From positions 333,603,144 through 333,667,143 of the forward strand of contig OY821517.1 in NCBI GenBank assembly GCA_963682025.1: DNA of 64,000 nt. The letters run 5' to 3'. The DNA comes from Cordilura impudica (lineage: Eukaryota; Arthropoda; Insecta; Diptera; Scathophagidae). A program made the position numbers and the translations under genes. Shown here in pieces: positions 31,511 to 43,674 of the stretch (the stretch's first letter is position 1; each line of letters starts with the position of its first letter). The notes beneath the pieces are model-generated. The model was not told the origin of the DNA and searched no databases. It saw only the letters and a list, made by a program, of their open reading frames with translations.

Positions 31511-32758
31511 CAGTGTGCGACAAAACATATGTACGAACAAAAGCAAGAAATAATAGATATTTACATTCTTCTTTATATATAAAAGACTACCAACAACAAT
31601 TACCGTTAAATAATAAAAACTATTTTTTGGACATTGTAAGAATAATTAGAGAAAATTTGCACATGTTTATAGTCGTTCCTGAGCTTTCAGGGTCATTGGT
31701 CATGTTTTGCAATATTTTAATAAAAAAATGGCTAATAATAAGTACTCAGTGCAAGTAAATGAAAAAATAATAAATGATTATAAAAGAGGCGAATCAGTGA
31801 CATACATCCATTGTAAACAAATTTGGAATAAATAATCGTGTGATTTCGCATATTATTAGCCGTTTCCGCACTTCAGGCTCATTGACTCCGATACACAAAA
31901 GTTGGTCGGCCGCGGAAAATTAGCAAATGGGACGACCAGGCAATACTCCAATTAATAAAAAACGATACCTTTATATCAAGTATGTGTTTCAATAAGATCC
32001 ATCCAAAGACGAGATATTGAAGGTGGGTTAACATCATAGCGAAGTGCAAAAAAACATTTATTTCCACCAAAAATAGACATGCTAGAACGGAATTTGCAAA
32101 AGAACACATAAACTGGAATACAAGCCAATGGAAGACCGTACTTTTCTCTGATGAGTCGAAGTTTAATTTAAAAAGTTCTGATGGATTTAGGCTAGTACGC
32201 AGACCTAAGGGACAACGTGTTAATCCTTGGTATACTCAAGGCACGGTACTAAATGCTTCACGCATAAACAGTAATATTAACGCTTTGAAATGACCAACAC
32301 AATCACCTGATTTCAATCCCAAAATATAGGATCGTAAAATAAATCGCGATGGTTGCAGAAATACGAATGACCTCTTCCGGCAAGTGAAATATGCATGGAA
32401 TGGAATTCCCGGCGAAATTTTATCTAATATAATAGAGTCAATGCAACGCAGATGTCAAGAGGCTTTAAAAAATAAGCGCTACGCAACTAAATATTAGTAA
32501 AATTCTAATTTTTATTGAATAATCATAAAATGTGCTAATGTTTTGTCGCGTACAAAAACATGTATTAAATATTTAATACGATTTTTTTTTTTTTTTGTTT
32601 TTGATAACAAATTTTATTTGTTTTTATTTTGGCTTAATAAATTTAGTTAACTTATTTTATAAATAAATAAAATAATTCAAAACCCAAATGAGTATGTCAT
32701 TGTTATTAAGCCATATTGTATTAACCACAAGCTCGTGCATATGTTTTGTCACACACTG
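31511..32758 (+). mobile_element. Tc1-like element with 26-bp inverted ends and TA target duplication
   Basis: The left end CAGTGTGCGACAAAACATA and the inverted right end CAGTGTGTGACAAAACATA match over 24 of 26 bases, each flanked by TA (31509-31510, 32759-32760). Length 1248 bp, slightly short for an autonomous Tc1 element. It carries a decayed transposase on the plus strand. Confidence 0.85.
31760..32497 (+). pseudogene. Tc1-like transposase, internally deleted
   Basis: Starts among stop-rich helix-turn-helix remnants (SVTYIHCKQIWNK-like, VISHIISRFRTSGS). Then RHARTEFAKEHINWNTSQWK, TVLFSDESKFNLKSSDGFRL (D of the DDE triad) near 32140, VRRPKGQRVNP, a jump to PTQSPDFNPKI near 32290-32325, and the C-terminal ESMQRRCQEALKNKRYATKY to a stop at about 32495. 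The central part with the second catalytic acid is deleted at about 32265. It belongs to the element with ends at 31511 and 32758 and cannot be active. Confidence 0.75.
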
Positions 32759-33313
32759 TATGTACAATGGATAAAGCCAAACTCGTACACAAAAAATTTT
32801 TTTTGTTAAATCTCAAAAATTTCAGTTAACCTGTAAGTGATACATAAACAAACTTTATTTCAAACAAACATAAAACTAAGAAAAGTTATTTACACTATGC
32901 TGTAATAAAGGGTTAGGGTTAATGTCCCTATAGGGTTAATGTCAGTACCCTGTGAAGCCCATAACATGTGGACAGTTTTACAATAACCATGACTTCACAT
33001 TATACGCTTACTGCTTCGGTTCGTTGGCCTGTACTTATATTTTATAACTCTCACATCGAGAAAGTTTTCCCATTAAACGTGTAAAATGAAACAAAAACGA
33101 TGCGAATCGGCACAAAATACTGTTCTTCGCATTCGACTGGTTCTATAACGTTTCTGTCAAATTTAATTTCTCTCAAATTTACACACAATTTAAATTGAAG
33201 TGAGATTTGCTGAAATGAACGACTTTTTAAATAAAAAATAAATATTTTATAGAAATATAGTGTCAAATATTACAGAAAAGAGCCAGAGAACAGCTTAAAG
33301 GCATTAATTCAAA
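32759..33313. other. AT-rich stretch without recognised features
   Basis: A short duplication GGGTTA..GTCCCTATAGGGTTAATGTC lies at about 32910-32945. No gene recognised. Confidence 0.3.
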
Positions 33314-33413
33314 CTAGTATAGTATAGTAAACCAGCACTCAAAATCGAGTGCAAATTCTAGGAAATATTATTTTTTCATTCAATTTCTGTCTTTCAATTT
33401 TTTTTAATCTATA

Positions 33414-33780
33414 CTAGCAGATTACAGCGCTCGAAATTCGAGTGCAATTTCTAGGCAGCTTTATATTTCAACTTAGACAATTCACAAACCAACACTTTTA
33501 TGGTTTATTATTATTGTGAATGAAGATAACAAATTCATTAACAAACACATTAACAAATTTAATAAAACACACAAAGCATATGTATAATTTTATGTATGTG
33601 TTAGTAGCAACTTTAAATGCAATTTACTCAATATAAAGGAGAAAATATAAAAATCTGTAAATCTGCAAAACGGCTAAAAACAAGTATCTTTCAAATAATA
33701 TACGTTTGGTCAAAATCGGGATAAAACGGTAGAACAAAACATCGGTCACAAGAAATCGCCTATCCTATTAATATTATAGA
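33414..33780 (-). mobile_element. Helitron-like family H copy nested in a relative
   Basis: CTAG at 33414, palindrome CTCGAATTTCGAG, and a 5' end reading TCTATAATATTAATAGG at 33780 on the minus strand. It carries the standard interior of the 7434 and 22107 copies. Confidence 0.75.
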
Positions 33781-33785
33781 TCTAT

Positions 33786-33950
33786 ATATGTGACCTTCTC
33801 CGAGAAAAGGGACCTAGTGTGTGAAAATTAAGTTTTGAGAAAAAAACGCATTTAAAGTTTCTACACTCTTTTAGGTACCAGAATCCACCGTTTTTGACAC
33901 AACCCATTTTTTGACACACTAGGTCCCATTTCTCGGAGAAGGTCACATAT
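33786..33950. mobile_element. 165-bp fold-back MITE
   Basis: Arms of about 42 bases: ATATGTGACCTTCTCCGAGA through GGGACCTAGTGTGT on the left is inverted as ACACACTAGGTCCC through TCTCGGAGAAGGTCACATAT on the right, with two or three mismatches and a loop of about 80 bases. It lies immediately next to the nested Helitron. The flanks are TA-rich, so the target duplication is ambiguous. Confidence 0.75.
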
Positions 33951-34257
33951 GTATATAAAAAATTTATGAATATTTAAATGAGCCTAAAGGTATGTTGATC
34001 AATTTTAGCAATTCACAATTCAACACAGAGCGTCTGATATACAATTTAAATCATTCGCATTAACAGGGTGTAACGAATTATTAGAAATATTTTATTTTAT
34101 TTTATATATTTTTAAGACAGATTAAACATAAATTTTATCATTCTCAGCTTCTCCGTCATATGAACTATAACTATGCCAATTTTCACACTCCTCCGTAACT
34201 GCTTAAAAAAATAACTGCTTAAAAAGGGAACTAAAAATTTACGTATTAATATATAGA

Positions 34258-34695
34258 TAGAAATTGTAAGGAAAAGTGGGAAACTCTCAGAGTTTCTTTA
34301 AATTCCATGGAAGACAGCGACAAATCCGTGAACCAGTGGAAAAATGCAAGTTTTTCCTTGTTTGTTTTGTATTGACTCAACTGATGCTTAATTTAATTTC
34401 TCATAGTGTTGGCTTGACTTACAATCTGGAGTGATGCTTCTTTAGGGTCATACGCAGTGATTTAAACACTTTTGAGGAGCAAGTGTACAACATTGTCACG
34501 GTGGATGCTGTTGATGGTGATTCGAACAGAATCTGTTGTATTGACTAAATGTCCTGATGTAACATACCTTTATAAATGAAATGTGTATTTTAATCTATTC
34601 AAAATCTTTAAATTTAGGAGTCTATGTTATCTAATGAAATTTTAGATGGTCAGGAAATTTTCCAGCAACCAATAAAAAAAAAATACCTACATAAA
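34258..34695. other. stretch of balanced composition, unidentified
   Basis: 34300-34560 is less AT-rich (for example GTCACGGTGGATGCTGTTGA) and one plus frame reads NSMEDSDKSVNQWKN. No family is recognised. It may be a decayed gene fragment. Confidence 0.3.
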
Positions 34696-34907
34696 TACAC
34701 TGTATTTTTAATCATACTTACTAGTTTCTGGCATTTCAGCCTTCATCAGTGATTTTATTAAACATTGTGATTATTGTTATGTTATAATTGAATAGATTGT
34801 TTTGATATGAAATTTTTCTACTTGGGGCAGCCTTTAGGTTTGATCCTGATTCTATCTCACTTACACTCGTACTTGCACTTTTTGGTCATGCGCTTTAACA
34901 CACTCAC
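34696..34907 (-). mobile_element. tRNA-related SINE, copy 2
   Basis: Inverted relative to copy 1. TTTCTGGCATTTCAGCCTTC, CTTGCACTTTTTGGTC and GCGCTTTAACACACTCAC match. The 5' head lacks about seven bases and box B is degraded (GGTTTGATCCTGATTC on the plus strand). The tail is shorter than in copies 1 and 3. Confidence 0.65.
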
Positions 34908-35005
34908 GAATTGAATTCTTTTCCGTTATTTTGTTTTCAGTCAATAAAAATTTTATTATTATATGTAAATATAATTTCTTGAAATAATTTTTTTAAAAAA
35001 AGACA

Positions 35006-35284
35006 TACATATCGCACCTTAAATACAAAACAGTCACAACTCAAAATTTTAAAATTTTCAGGAGAGGCAAAAAACTGTTTATGTAAAAATTATTGTATTA
35101 TTTTAAAAAAATTTATTGTTCCTTTTGTACATTCTTATATTAACGTTGCCAGATTTAATAAACATTATCCCTGATGAAGCTGGAAAATACCAGAGAAACG
35201 TTGGATAAAAAATGAAATAAATTAATTGTTGTATTATTGATGAGCTAATTTGACCTGATTCCTATGAAGTTAAATTAAAAATGC

Positions 35285-35319
<35 letters not shown>

Positions 35320-35689
35320 AAATAAATTAATCTTTTATTTACATTTAAGGAAATACATGACCTTGAAAGCCCAAATTAGAATATTCTAATACAAATCCCA
35401 AATAAAATAAGAAAAAGGTCGATTACACTAAAAAATTTAGGAAAATTTAGTTTCATTATGACAAATGTCCATTTTGAATAAAATTTTGCTATACTTTTTT
35501 TTTAAATTTATATTGTATTTGTGGAAATAAAATATAATTTTAACAGCATTTTTCCTGTTAAAGAAGATAGTTATGAGAAATAAATTTTTGCAGTAGATAG
35601 AAATGTGTACTGTGAATAAATTTTTGGAAAAAAGTCAATTTTGGAAAATTTTGAGTTGTGACTCTTTGGTATTTAAGGTGCGATATGTA
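35006..35689. mobile_element. 684-bp element with ~50-bp inverted ends
   Basis: TACATATCGCACCTTAAATA at 35006 is inverted at 35689. The match then continues through AGTCACAACTCAAAATTTT, about 48 bases with few mismatches. No coding region. A SINE-like tail and a 33-base A run lie inside (about 35165-35320). The core word AGGTGCGATATGT also occurs alone at 23807. Confidence 0.7.
35165..35320 (+). repeat. SINE-tail-like segment with poly-A
   Basis: CCTGATGAAGCTGGAAAATA, then CCAGAGAAACGTTGG, then an A run at about 35288-35317. The GATGA..CGAAACGTYGG arrangement recurs at 53900 and, inverted, at 20575. It is typical of 3' parts of insect SINE and LINE retroposons. Confidence 0.45.
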
Positions 35690-35908
35690 GGGAATTTACA
35701 TAACAAAAGTGTAAATTATAGCAGATTATAGATATGGAGTAAATTCCTGATTTTTTGTGTGTAGGCTTTTTTTATTTCTTGTAGTAATTTCCGCAATGAA
35801 CGTTAGGTTTGAGGCACAAGGAAACGGGTCCACCTTACATGTGCTGACAACAATTCTTTCTTCAGCTGCAGTGAAGATTGTATTACTCGCTTTTTTGGTT
35901 TTTGTTTT

Positions 35909-36088
35909 ATTTATACCCTCCACTCCAGTGTGCAGAGGGTATATATAAGTTTGTCATTCCGCTTGTAATAATTAGAAAAAAAAAATCATGTGAGTCCGAT
36001 CACAAGGGAGATGTGTAAACATCTAATAATTAAAGAAAACATCAACATCATATTTTCCAGTGCATAAAAAATAAGTCGATTATGCTGT
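35909..36088 (+). mobile_element. family M2, 5' end beside the giant array
   Basis: TTATACCCTCCACTCCAGTG then GCAGAGGGTATATATAAG and TTTGTCATTCCGCTTGTAA match the (minus-strand) M2 end at 49222-49150. The next segment, 35973-36035, matches 1041-1103. The M2 sequence resumes beyond the array at about 43715 (GGAGCCCATAAAATATATAT, then GATCCTTATAA). Confidence 0.7.
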
Positions 36089-39000
36089 TTTCTGAAATTC
36101 AGTTGATGTTTTCTGAAATGCAATTGATGTTTTCTGAAATTCGATTGATGTTTTCTGAAATACAATTAATGTTTTCAGCAATTTAAATGATGCTTTTTGA
36201 AATTCTATTGATGTTTTCAGAAATGCAATTGATGTTTTCTGAAATTCGATTGATGTTTTCTGAAATACAATTAATGTTCTCAGCAATTCAAATAATGCTT
36301 TTTGAAATTCAATTGATGTTTTCTGAAATTCTAATTATGTTTTCTGAAATTCAAATGATGTTTTCTGAAATACAACTGATGTTTTCTGAAATACAATTCA
36401 TGTTTTCTGAAATTCTATTGATGTTTTCTGAAATTCAATTGATGTTTTCTCAAACTCGAATGATGTTTTCTGAAATTATATTGATGTTTTCTGAAATTCT
36501 ACTTATGTTTTCTGAAATTCAAATGATGTTTTCTGAAACTCGAATGATGTTTTCTGAAATTATATTGATGTTTTCTGAAATTCTATTTATGTTTTCTGAA
36601 ATTCAATTGATGTTTTCTGAAATACAATTGATGTTTTCTGAAATTCTATTGATGTTTTCTGAAATTCAATTGATGTTTTCTGAAACTCGAATGATGTTTT
36701 CTGAAATTATATTGATGTTTTCTGAAATTCTATTTATGTTTTCTGAAATTCAAATGATGTTTTCTGAAACTCGAATGATGTTTTCTGAAATTATATTGAT
36801 GTTTTCTGAAATTCTATTTATGTTTTCTGAAATTCAAATGATGTTTTCTGAAATTATATTGATGGTTTCTGAAATACAATTGATGTTTTCTGAAATTCTA
36901 TTTATGTTTTCTGAAATTCAAATGATGTTTTCTGAAATACAATTGATGTTTTCTGATATACAATTGATGTTTTCTGAAATTATATTGATGTTTTCTGAAA
37001 TTCAATTGATGTTTTCTGAAATTCGATTGATGTTTTCTGAAATACAATTAATGTTTTCAGCAATTTAAATGATGCTTTTTGAAATTCTATTGATGTTTTC
37101 AGAAATGCAATTGATGTTTTCTGAAATTCGATTGATGTTTTCTGAAATACAATTAATGTTCTCAGCAATTCAAATAATGCTTTTTGAAATTCAATTGATG
37201 TTTTCTGAAATTCTAATTATGTTTTCTGAAATTCAAATGATGTTTTCTGAAATACAACTGATGTTTTCTGAAATACAATTCATGTTTTCTGAAATTCTAT
37301 TGATGTTTTCTGAAATTCAATTGATGTTTTCTCAAACTCGAATGATGTTTTCTGAAATTATATTGATGTTTTCTGAAATTCTACTTATGTTTTCTGAAAT
37401 TCAAATGATGTTTTCTGAAACTCGAATGATGTTTTCTGAAATTATATTGATGTTTTCTGAAATTCTATTTATGTTTTCTGAAATTCAATTGATGTTTTCT
37501 GAAATACAATTGATGTTTTCTGAAATTCTATTGATGTTTTCTGAAATTCAATTGATGTTTTCTGAAACTCGAATGATGTTTTCTGAAATTATATTGATGT
37601 TTTCTGAAATTCTATTTATGTTTTCTGAAATTCAAATGATGTTTTCTGAAACTCGAATGATGTTTTCTGAAATTATATTGATGTTTTCTGAAATTCTATT
37701 TATGTTTTCTGAAATTCAAATGATGTTTTCTGAAATTATATTGATGGTTTCTGAAATACAATTGATGTTTTCTGAAATTCTATTTATGTTTTCTGAAATT
37801 CAAATGATGTTTTCTGAAATACAATTGATGTTTTCTGATATACAATTGATGTTTTCTGAAATTATATTGATGTTTTCTGAAATTCAATTGATGTTTTCTG
37901 AAATTTTATTGATGTTTTCTGAAATACAGTTTATGTTTTCTGAAATTCTATTGATGTTTTCTGAAATACAATTGATGTTTTCTGAAATTATATTGATGGT
38001 TTCTGAAATACAATTGATGTTTTCTGAAATTATATTGATGTTTTCTGAAATTCTATTTATGTTTTCTGAAATTCAAATGATGTTTTCTGAAATTATATTG
38101 ATGGTTTCTGAAATACAATTGATGTTTTCTGAAATTATATTGATGTTTTCTGAAATTCTATTTATGTTTTCTGAAATTCAATTGATGTTTTCTGAAACTC
38201 GAATGATGTTTTCTAAAATTATATTGATGTTTCCTGAAATTCTATTGATGCTTTCTGAAATTCAATTGATGTTTTCTGAAACTCGAATGATGTTTTCTGA
38301 AATTATATTGATGTTTTCTAAAATTCTATTTATGTTTTCTGAAATTCAAATGATGTTTTCTGAAATTATATTGATGTTTTCTGAAATTCTATTTATGTTT
38401 TCTGAAATTCAAATGATGTTTTCTGAAATTATATTGATGTTTTCTGAAATTCTATTTATGTTTTCTGAAATTCAAATGATGTTTTCTGAAATTATATTGA
38501 TGGTTTCTGAAATTATATTGATGGTTTCTGAAATACAATTGATGTTTTCTGAAATTCTATTGATGTTTTCTGGAATTCAATTGATGTTTTCTGAAACTCG
38601 AATGATGTTTTCTGAAATTATATTGATGTTTTCTGAAATTCTATTTATGTTTTCTGAAATTCAAATGATGTTTTCTGAAACTCGAATGATGTTTTCTGAA
38701 ATTATATTGATGTTTTCTGAAATTCTATTTATGTTTTCTGAAATTCAAATGATGTTTTCTGAAATTATATTGATGGTTTCTGAAATACAATTGATGTTTT
38801 CTGAAATTCTATTTATGTTTTCTGAAATTCAAATGAGATTTTCTGAAATACAATTGATGTTTTCTGAAATTATATTGATGTTTTCTGAAATTCAATTGAT
38901 GTTTTCTGAAATTTTATTGATGTTTTCTGAAATACAGTTTATGTTTTCTGAAATTCTATTGATGTTTTCTGAAATACAATTGATGTTTTCTGAAATTATA

Positions 39001-42000
39001 TTGATGGTTTCTGAAATACAATTGATGTTTTCTGAAATTATATTGATGTTTTCTGAAATTATATTGATGTTTTCTGAAATTCTATTTATGTTTTCTGAAA
39101 TTCAAATGATGTTTTCTGAAATTATATTGATGTTTTCTGCAATTCTATTTATGTTTTCTGAAATTCAAATGATGTTTTCTGAAATTATATTGATGTTTTC
39201 TGAAATTCTATTTATGTTTTCTGAAATTCAAATGATGTTTTCTGAAATTATATTGATGGTTTCTGAAATTATATTGATGGTTTCTGAAATACAATTGATG
39301 TTTTCTGAAATTATATTGATGGTTTCTGAAATACAATTGATGTTTTCTGAAATTATATTGATGTTTTCTGAAATTCTATTTATGTTTTCTGAAATTCAAA
39401 TGATGTTTTCTGCAATTATATTGATGGTTTCTGAAATACAATTGATGTTTTCTGAAATTATATTGATGTTTTCTGAAATTCTATTTATGTTTTCTGAAAT
39501 TCAATTGATGTTTTCTGAAACTCGAATGATGTTTTCTAAAATTATATTGATGTTTCCTGAAATTCTATTGATGCTTTCTGAAATTCAATTGATGTTTTCT
39601 GAAACTCGAATGATGTTTTCTGAAATTATATTGATGTTTTCTAAAATTCTATTTATGTTTTCTGAAATTCAAATGATGTTTTCTGAAATTATATTGATGT
39701 TTTCTGAAATTCTATTTATGTTTTCTGAAATTCAAATGATGTTTTCTGAAATTATATTGATGGTTTCTGAAATTATATTGATGGTTTCTGAAATACAATT
39801 GATGTTTTCTGAAATTCTATTGATGTTTTCTGGAATTCAATTGATGTTTTCTGAAACTCGAATGATGTTTTCTGAAATTATATTGATGTTTTCTGAAATT
39901 CTATTTATGTTTTCTGAAATTCAAGTAATTGATGTTTTCTGAAATTCAGTTGATGTTTTCTGAAATACAATTAATGTTTTCAGCAATTCAAATGATGCTT
40001 TTTGAAATTCTATTGATGTTTTCTGAAATACAATTAATGTTCTCAGCAATTCAAATAATGCTTTTTGAAATTCAATTGATGTTTTCTGAAATTCTAATTA
40101 TGTTTTCTGAAATTCAAATGATGTTTTCTGAAATACAATTCATGTTTTCTGAAATTCTATTGATGTTTTCTGAAATTCAATTGATGTTTTCTCAAACTCG
40201 AATGATGTTTTCTGAAATTATATTGATGTTTTCTGAAATTCTACTTATGTTTTCTGAAATTCAAATGATGTTTTCTGAAACTCGAATGATGTTTTCTGAA
40301 ATTATATTGATGTTTTCTGAAATTCTATATATGTTTTCTGAAATTCAATTGATGTTTTCTGAAATACAATTGATGTTTTCTGAAATACAATTGATGTTTT
40401 CTGAAATTCTATTGATGTTTTCTGAAATTCAATTGATGTTTTCTGAAACTCGAATGGTGTTTTCTGAAATTATATTGATGTTTTCTGAAATTCTATTTAT
40501 GTTTTCTGAAATTCAAATGATGTTTTCTGAAACTCGAATGATGTTTTTTGAAATTATATTGATGTTTTCTGAAATTCTATTTATGTTTTCTGAAATTCAA
40601 ATGATGTTTTCTGAAATTATATTGATGGTTTCTGAAATACAATTGATGTTTTCTGAAATTCTATTTATGTTTTCTGAAATTCAAATGATGTTTTCTGAAA
40701 TACAATTGATGTTTTCTGATATACAATTGATGTTTTCTGAAATTATATTGATGTTTTCTGAAATTCAATTGATGTTTTCTGAAATTTTATTGATGTTTTC
40801 TGAAATACAGTTTATGTTTTCTGAAATTCTATTGATGTTTTCTGAAATACAATTGATGTTTTCTGAAATTATATTGATGGTTTCTGAAATACAATTGATG
40901 TTTTCTGAAATTATATTGATGTTTTCTGAAATTCTATTTATGTTTTCTGAAATTCAAATGATGTTTTCTGAAATTATATTGATGGTTTCTGAAATACAAT
41001 TGATGTTTTCTGAAATTATATTGATGTTTTCTGAAATTCTATTTATGTTTTCTGAAATTCAATTGATGTTTTCTGAAACTCGAATGATGTTTTCTAAAAT
41101 TATATTGATGTTTCCTGAAATTCTATTGATGCTTTCTGAAATTCAATTGATGTTTTCTGAAACTCGAATGATGTTTTCTGAAATTATATTGATGTTTTCT
41201 AAAATTCTATTTATGTTTTCTGAAATTCAAATGATGTTTTCTGAAATTATATTGATGTTTTCTGAAATTCTATTTATGTTTTCTGAAATTCAAATGATGT
41301 TTTCTGAAATTATATTGATGTTTTCTGAAATCCTATTTATGTTTTCTGAAATTCAAATGATGTTTTCTGAAATTATATTGATGGTTTCTGAAATTATATT
41401 GATGGTTTCTGAAATACAATTGATGTTTTCTGAAATTCTATTGATGTTTTCTGGAATTCAATTGATGTTTTCTGAAACTCGAATGATGTTTTCTGAAATT
41501 ATATTGATGTTTTCTGAAATTCTATTTATGTTTTCTGAAATTCAAATGATGTTTTCTGAAACTCGAATGATGTTTTCTGAAATTATATTGATGTTTTCTG
41601 AAATTCTATTTATGTTTTCTGAAATTCAAATGATGTTTTCTGAAATTATATTGATGGTTTCTGAAATACAATTGATGTTTTCTGAAATTCTATTTATGTT
41701 TTCTGAAATTCAAATGAGATTTTCTGAAATACAATTGATGTTTTCTGAAATTATATTGATGTTTTCTGAAATTCAATTGATGTTTTCTGAAATTTTATTG
41801 ATGTTTTCTGAAATACAGTTTATGTTTTCTGAAATTCTATTGATGTTTTCTGAAATACAATTGATGTTTTCTGAAATTATATTGATGGTTTCTGAAATAC
41901 AATTGATGTTTTCTGAAATTATATTGATGTTTTCTGAAATTATATTGATGTTTTCTGAAATTCTATTTATGTTTTCTGAAATTCAAATGATGTTTTCTGA

Positions 42001-43545
42001 AATTATATTGATGTTTTCTGAAATTCTATTTATGTTTTCTGAAATTCAAATGATGTTTTCTGAAATTATATTGATGTTTTCTGAAATTCTATTTATGTTT
42101 TCTGAAATTCAAATGATGTTTTCTGAAATTATATTGATGGTTTCTGAAATTATATTGATGGTTTCTGAAATACAATTGATGTTTTCTGAAATTATATTGA
42201 TGGTTTCTGAAATACAATTGATGTTTTCTGAAATTATATTGATGTTTTCTGAAATTCTATTTATGTTTTCTGAAATTCAAATGATGTTTTCTGAAATTAT
42301 ATTGATGGTTTCTGAAATACAATTGATGTTTTCTGAAATTATATTGATGTTTTCTGAAATTCTATTTATGTTTTCTGAAATTCAATTGATGTTTTCTGAA
42401 ACTCGAATGATGTTTTCTGAAATTATATTGATGTTTTCTAAAATTCTATTTATGTTTTCTGAAATTCAAATGATGTTTTCTGAAATTATATTGATGGTTT
42501 CTGAAATACAATTGATGTTTTCTAAAATTATATTGATGTTTCCTGAAATTCTATTGATGCTTTCTGAAATTCAATTGATGTTTTCTGAAACTCGAATGAT
42601 GTTTTCTGAAATTATATTGATGTTTTCTGAAATTCTATTTATGTTTTCTGAAATTCAAATGATGTTTTCTGAAATTATATTGATGGTTTCTGAAATACAA
42701 TTGATGTTTTCTGAAATTATATTGATGTTTTCTGAAATTCTATTTATGTTTTCTGAAATTCAATTGATGTTTTCTGAAACTCGAATGATGTTTTCTGAAA
42801 TTATATTGATGTTTTCTGAAATTCTATTTATGTTTTCTGAAATTCAAATGATGTTTTCTGAAATTATATTGATGGTTTCTGAAATACAATTGATGTTTTC
42901 TAAAATTATATTGATGTTTCCTGAAATTCTATTGATGCTTTCTGAAATTCAATTGATGTTTTCTGAAACTCGAATGATGTTTTCTGAAATTATATTGATG
43001 TTTTCTAAAATTCTATTTATGTTTTCTGAAATTCAAATGATGTTTTCTGAAATTATATTGATGTTTTCTGAAATTCTATTTATGTTTTCTGAAATTCAAA
43101 TGATGTTTTCTGAAATTATATTGATGTTTTCTGAAATTCTATTTATGTTTTCTGAAATTCAAATGATGTTTTCTGAAATTATATTGATGGTTTCTGAAAT
43201 TATATTGATGGTTTCTGAAATACAATTGATGTTTTCTGAAATTCTATTGATGTTTTCTGGAATTCAATTGATGTTTTCTGAAACTCGAATGATGTTTTCT
43301 GAAATTATATTGATGTTTTCTGAAATTCTATTTATGTTTTCTGAAATTCAAGTAATGTTTTCTGAAATTCTATTGATGTTTTCTGAAATTCAATTGATGT
43401 TTTCTGAAACTCGAATGATGTTTTCTGAAATTATATTGATGTTTTCTGAAATTCTATTTATGTTTTCTGAAATTCAAATGATGTTTTCTGAAATTATATT
43501 GATGGTTTCTGAAATACAATTGATGTTTTTTGAAAGACAATTGGA
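36089..43545 (+). repeat. giant 21-bp minisatellite inside an M2 element
   Basis: About 355 tandem units of ATGTTTTCTGAAATTCAATT G and variants. ATGTTTTCTGAAAT is nearly invariant; the last seven bases vary among a handful of types (TCAATTG, ACAATTG, TATATTG, TCTATTT, TCAAATG, CTCGAATG). Higher-order structure is clear: the block starting at 36187 is repeated at 37069, an offset of 882 bases or exactly 42 units, and a related block starts at 39992. Because 21 is a multiple of three and the unit has no stop in one frame, that frame stays open for hundreds of codons (37069-39942, 39929-43555). Unit variants change amino acids freely, so I read this as satellite and not as a gene. Confidence 0.95.
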
Positions 43546-43578
43546 AAATGTTTAGAAAAGAACATATCATAATTTTTT

Positions 43579-43665
43579 CACCAATACAATCATAAGTCAC
43601 ACAGCGTTATCTGCTTCAGCTCACACCGATATGAGTTACGCTGTTTTTGTGATTGTATTGTGAAA
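43579..43665. repeat. imperfect hairpin at the right border of the array
   Basis: CACCAATACAATCATAAG..ACAGCGTTA at 43579-43610 is inverted as TTACGCTGTTTTTGTGATTG TATTGTG at 43636-43662. It marks the end of the array before M2 sequence resumes. Confidence 0.65.
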
Positions 43666-43674
43666 TAGAAATTT

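Larger units (their letters stand above)
33314..34257 (-). mobile_element. Helitron-like family H, long variant, interrupted by two nested elements
   Basis: The 3' end at 33314 (CTAG then the CTCGATTTTGAG palindrome variant) and the 5' end at 34257 (TCTATATATTAATACG on the minus strand) match the uninterrupted variant at 52833-53200. The middle is displaced by another family H copy (33414-33780) and a 165-bp MITE (33786-33950). The match resumes at about 33958 (AAATTTATGAATATTTAAAT). Confidence 0.7.

Noticed and set aside
36089..43545. CRISPR-like array or transcription-factor binding array (TTCTGAA palindrome)
   Set aside because: There are no spacers, and the context is a eukaryotic transposon. 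TTC-T-GAA has the wrong spacing for STAT or heat-shock sites.
36187..43555. Open frames of 293, 957 and 1208 codons as structural protein genes
   Set aside because: They are by-products of a stop-free 21-bp tandem unit. Unit variants change residues freely and there is no promoter, intron or non-repeat domain.
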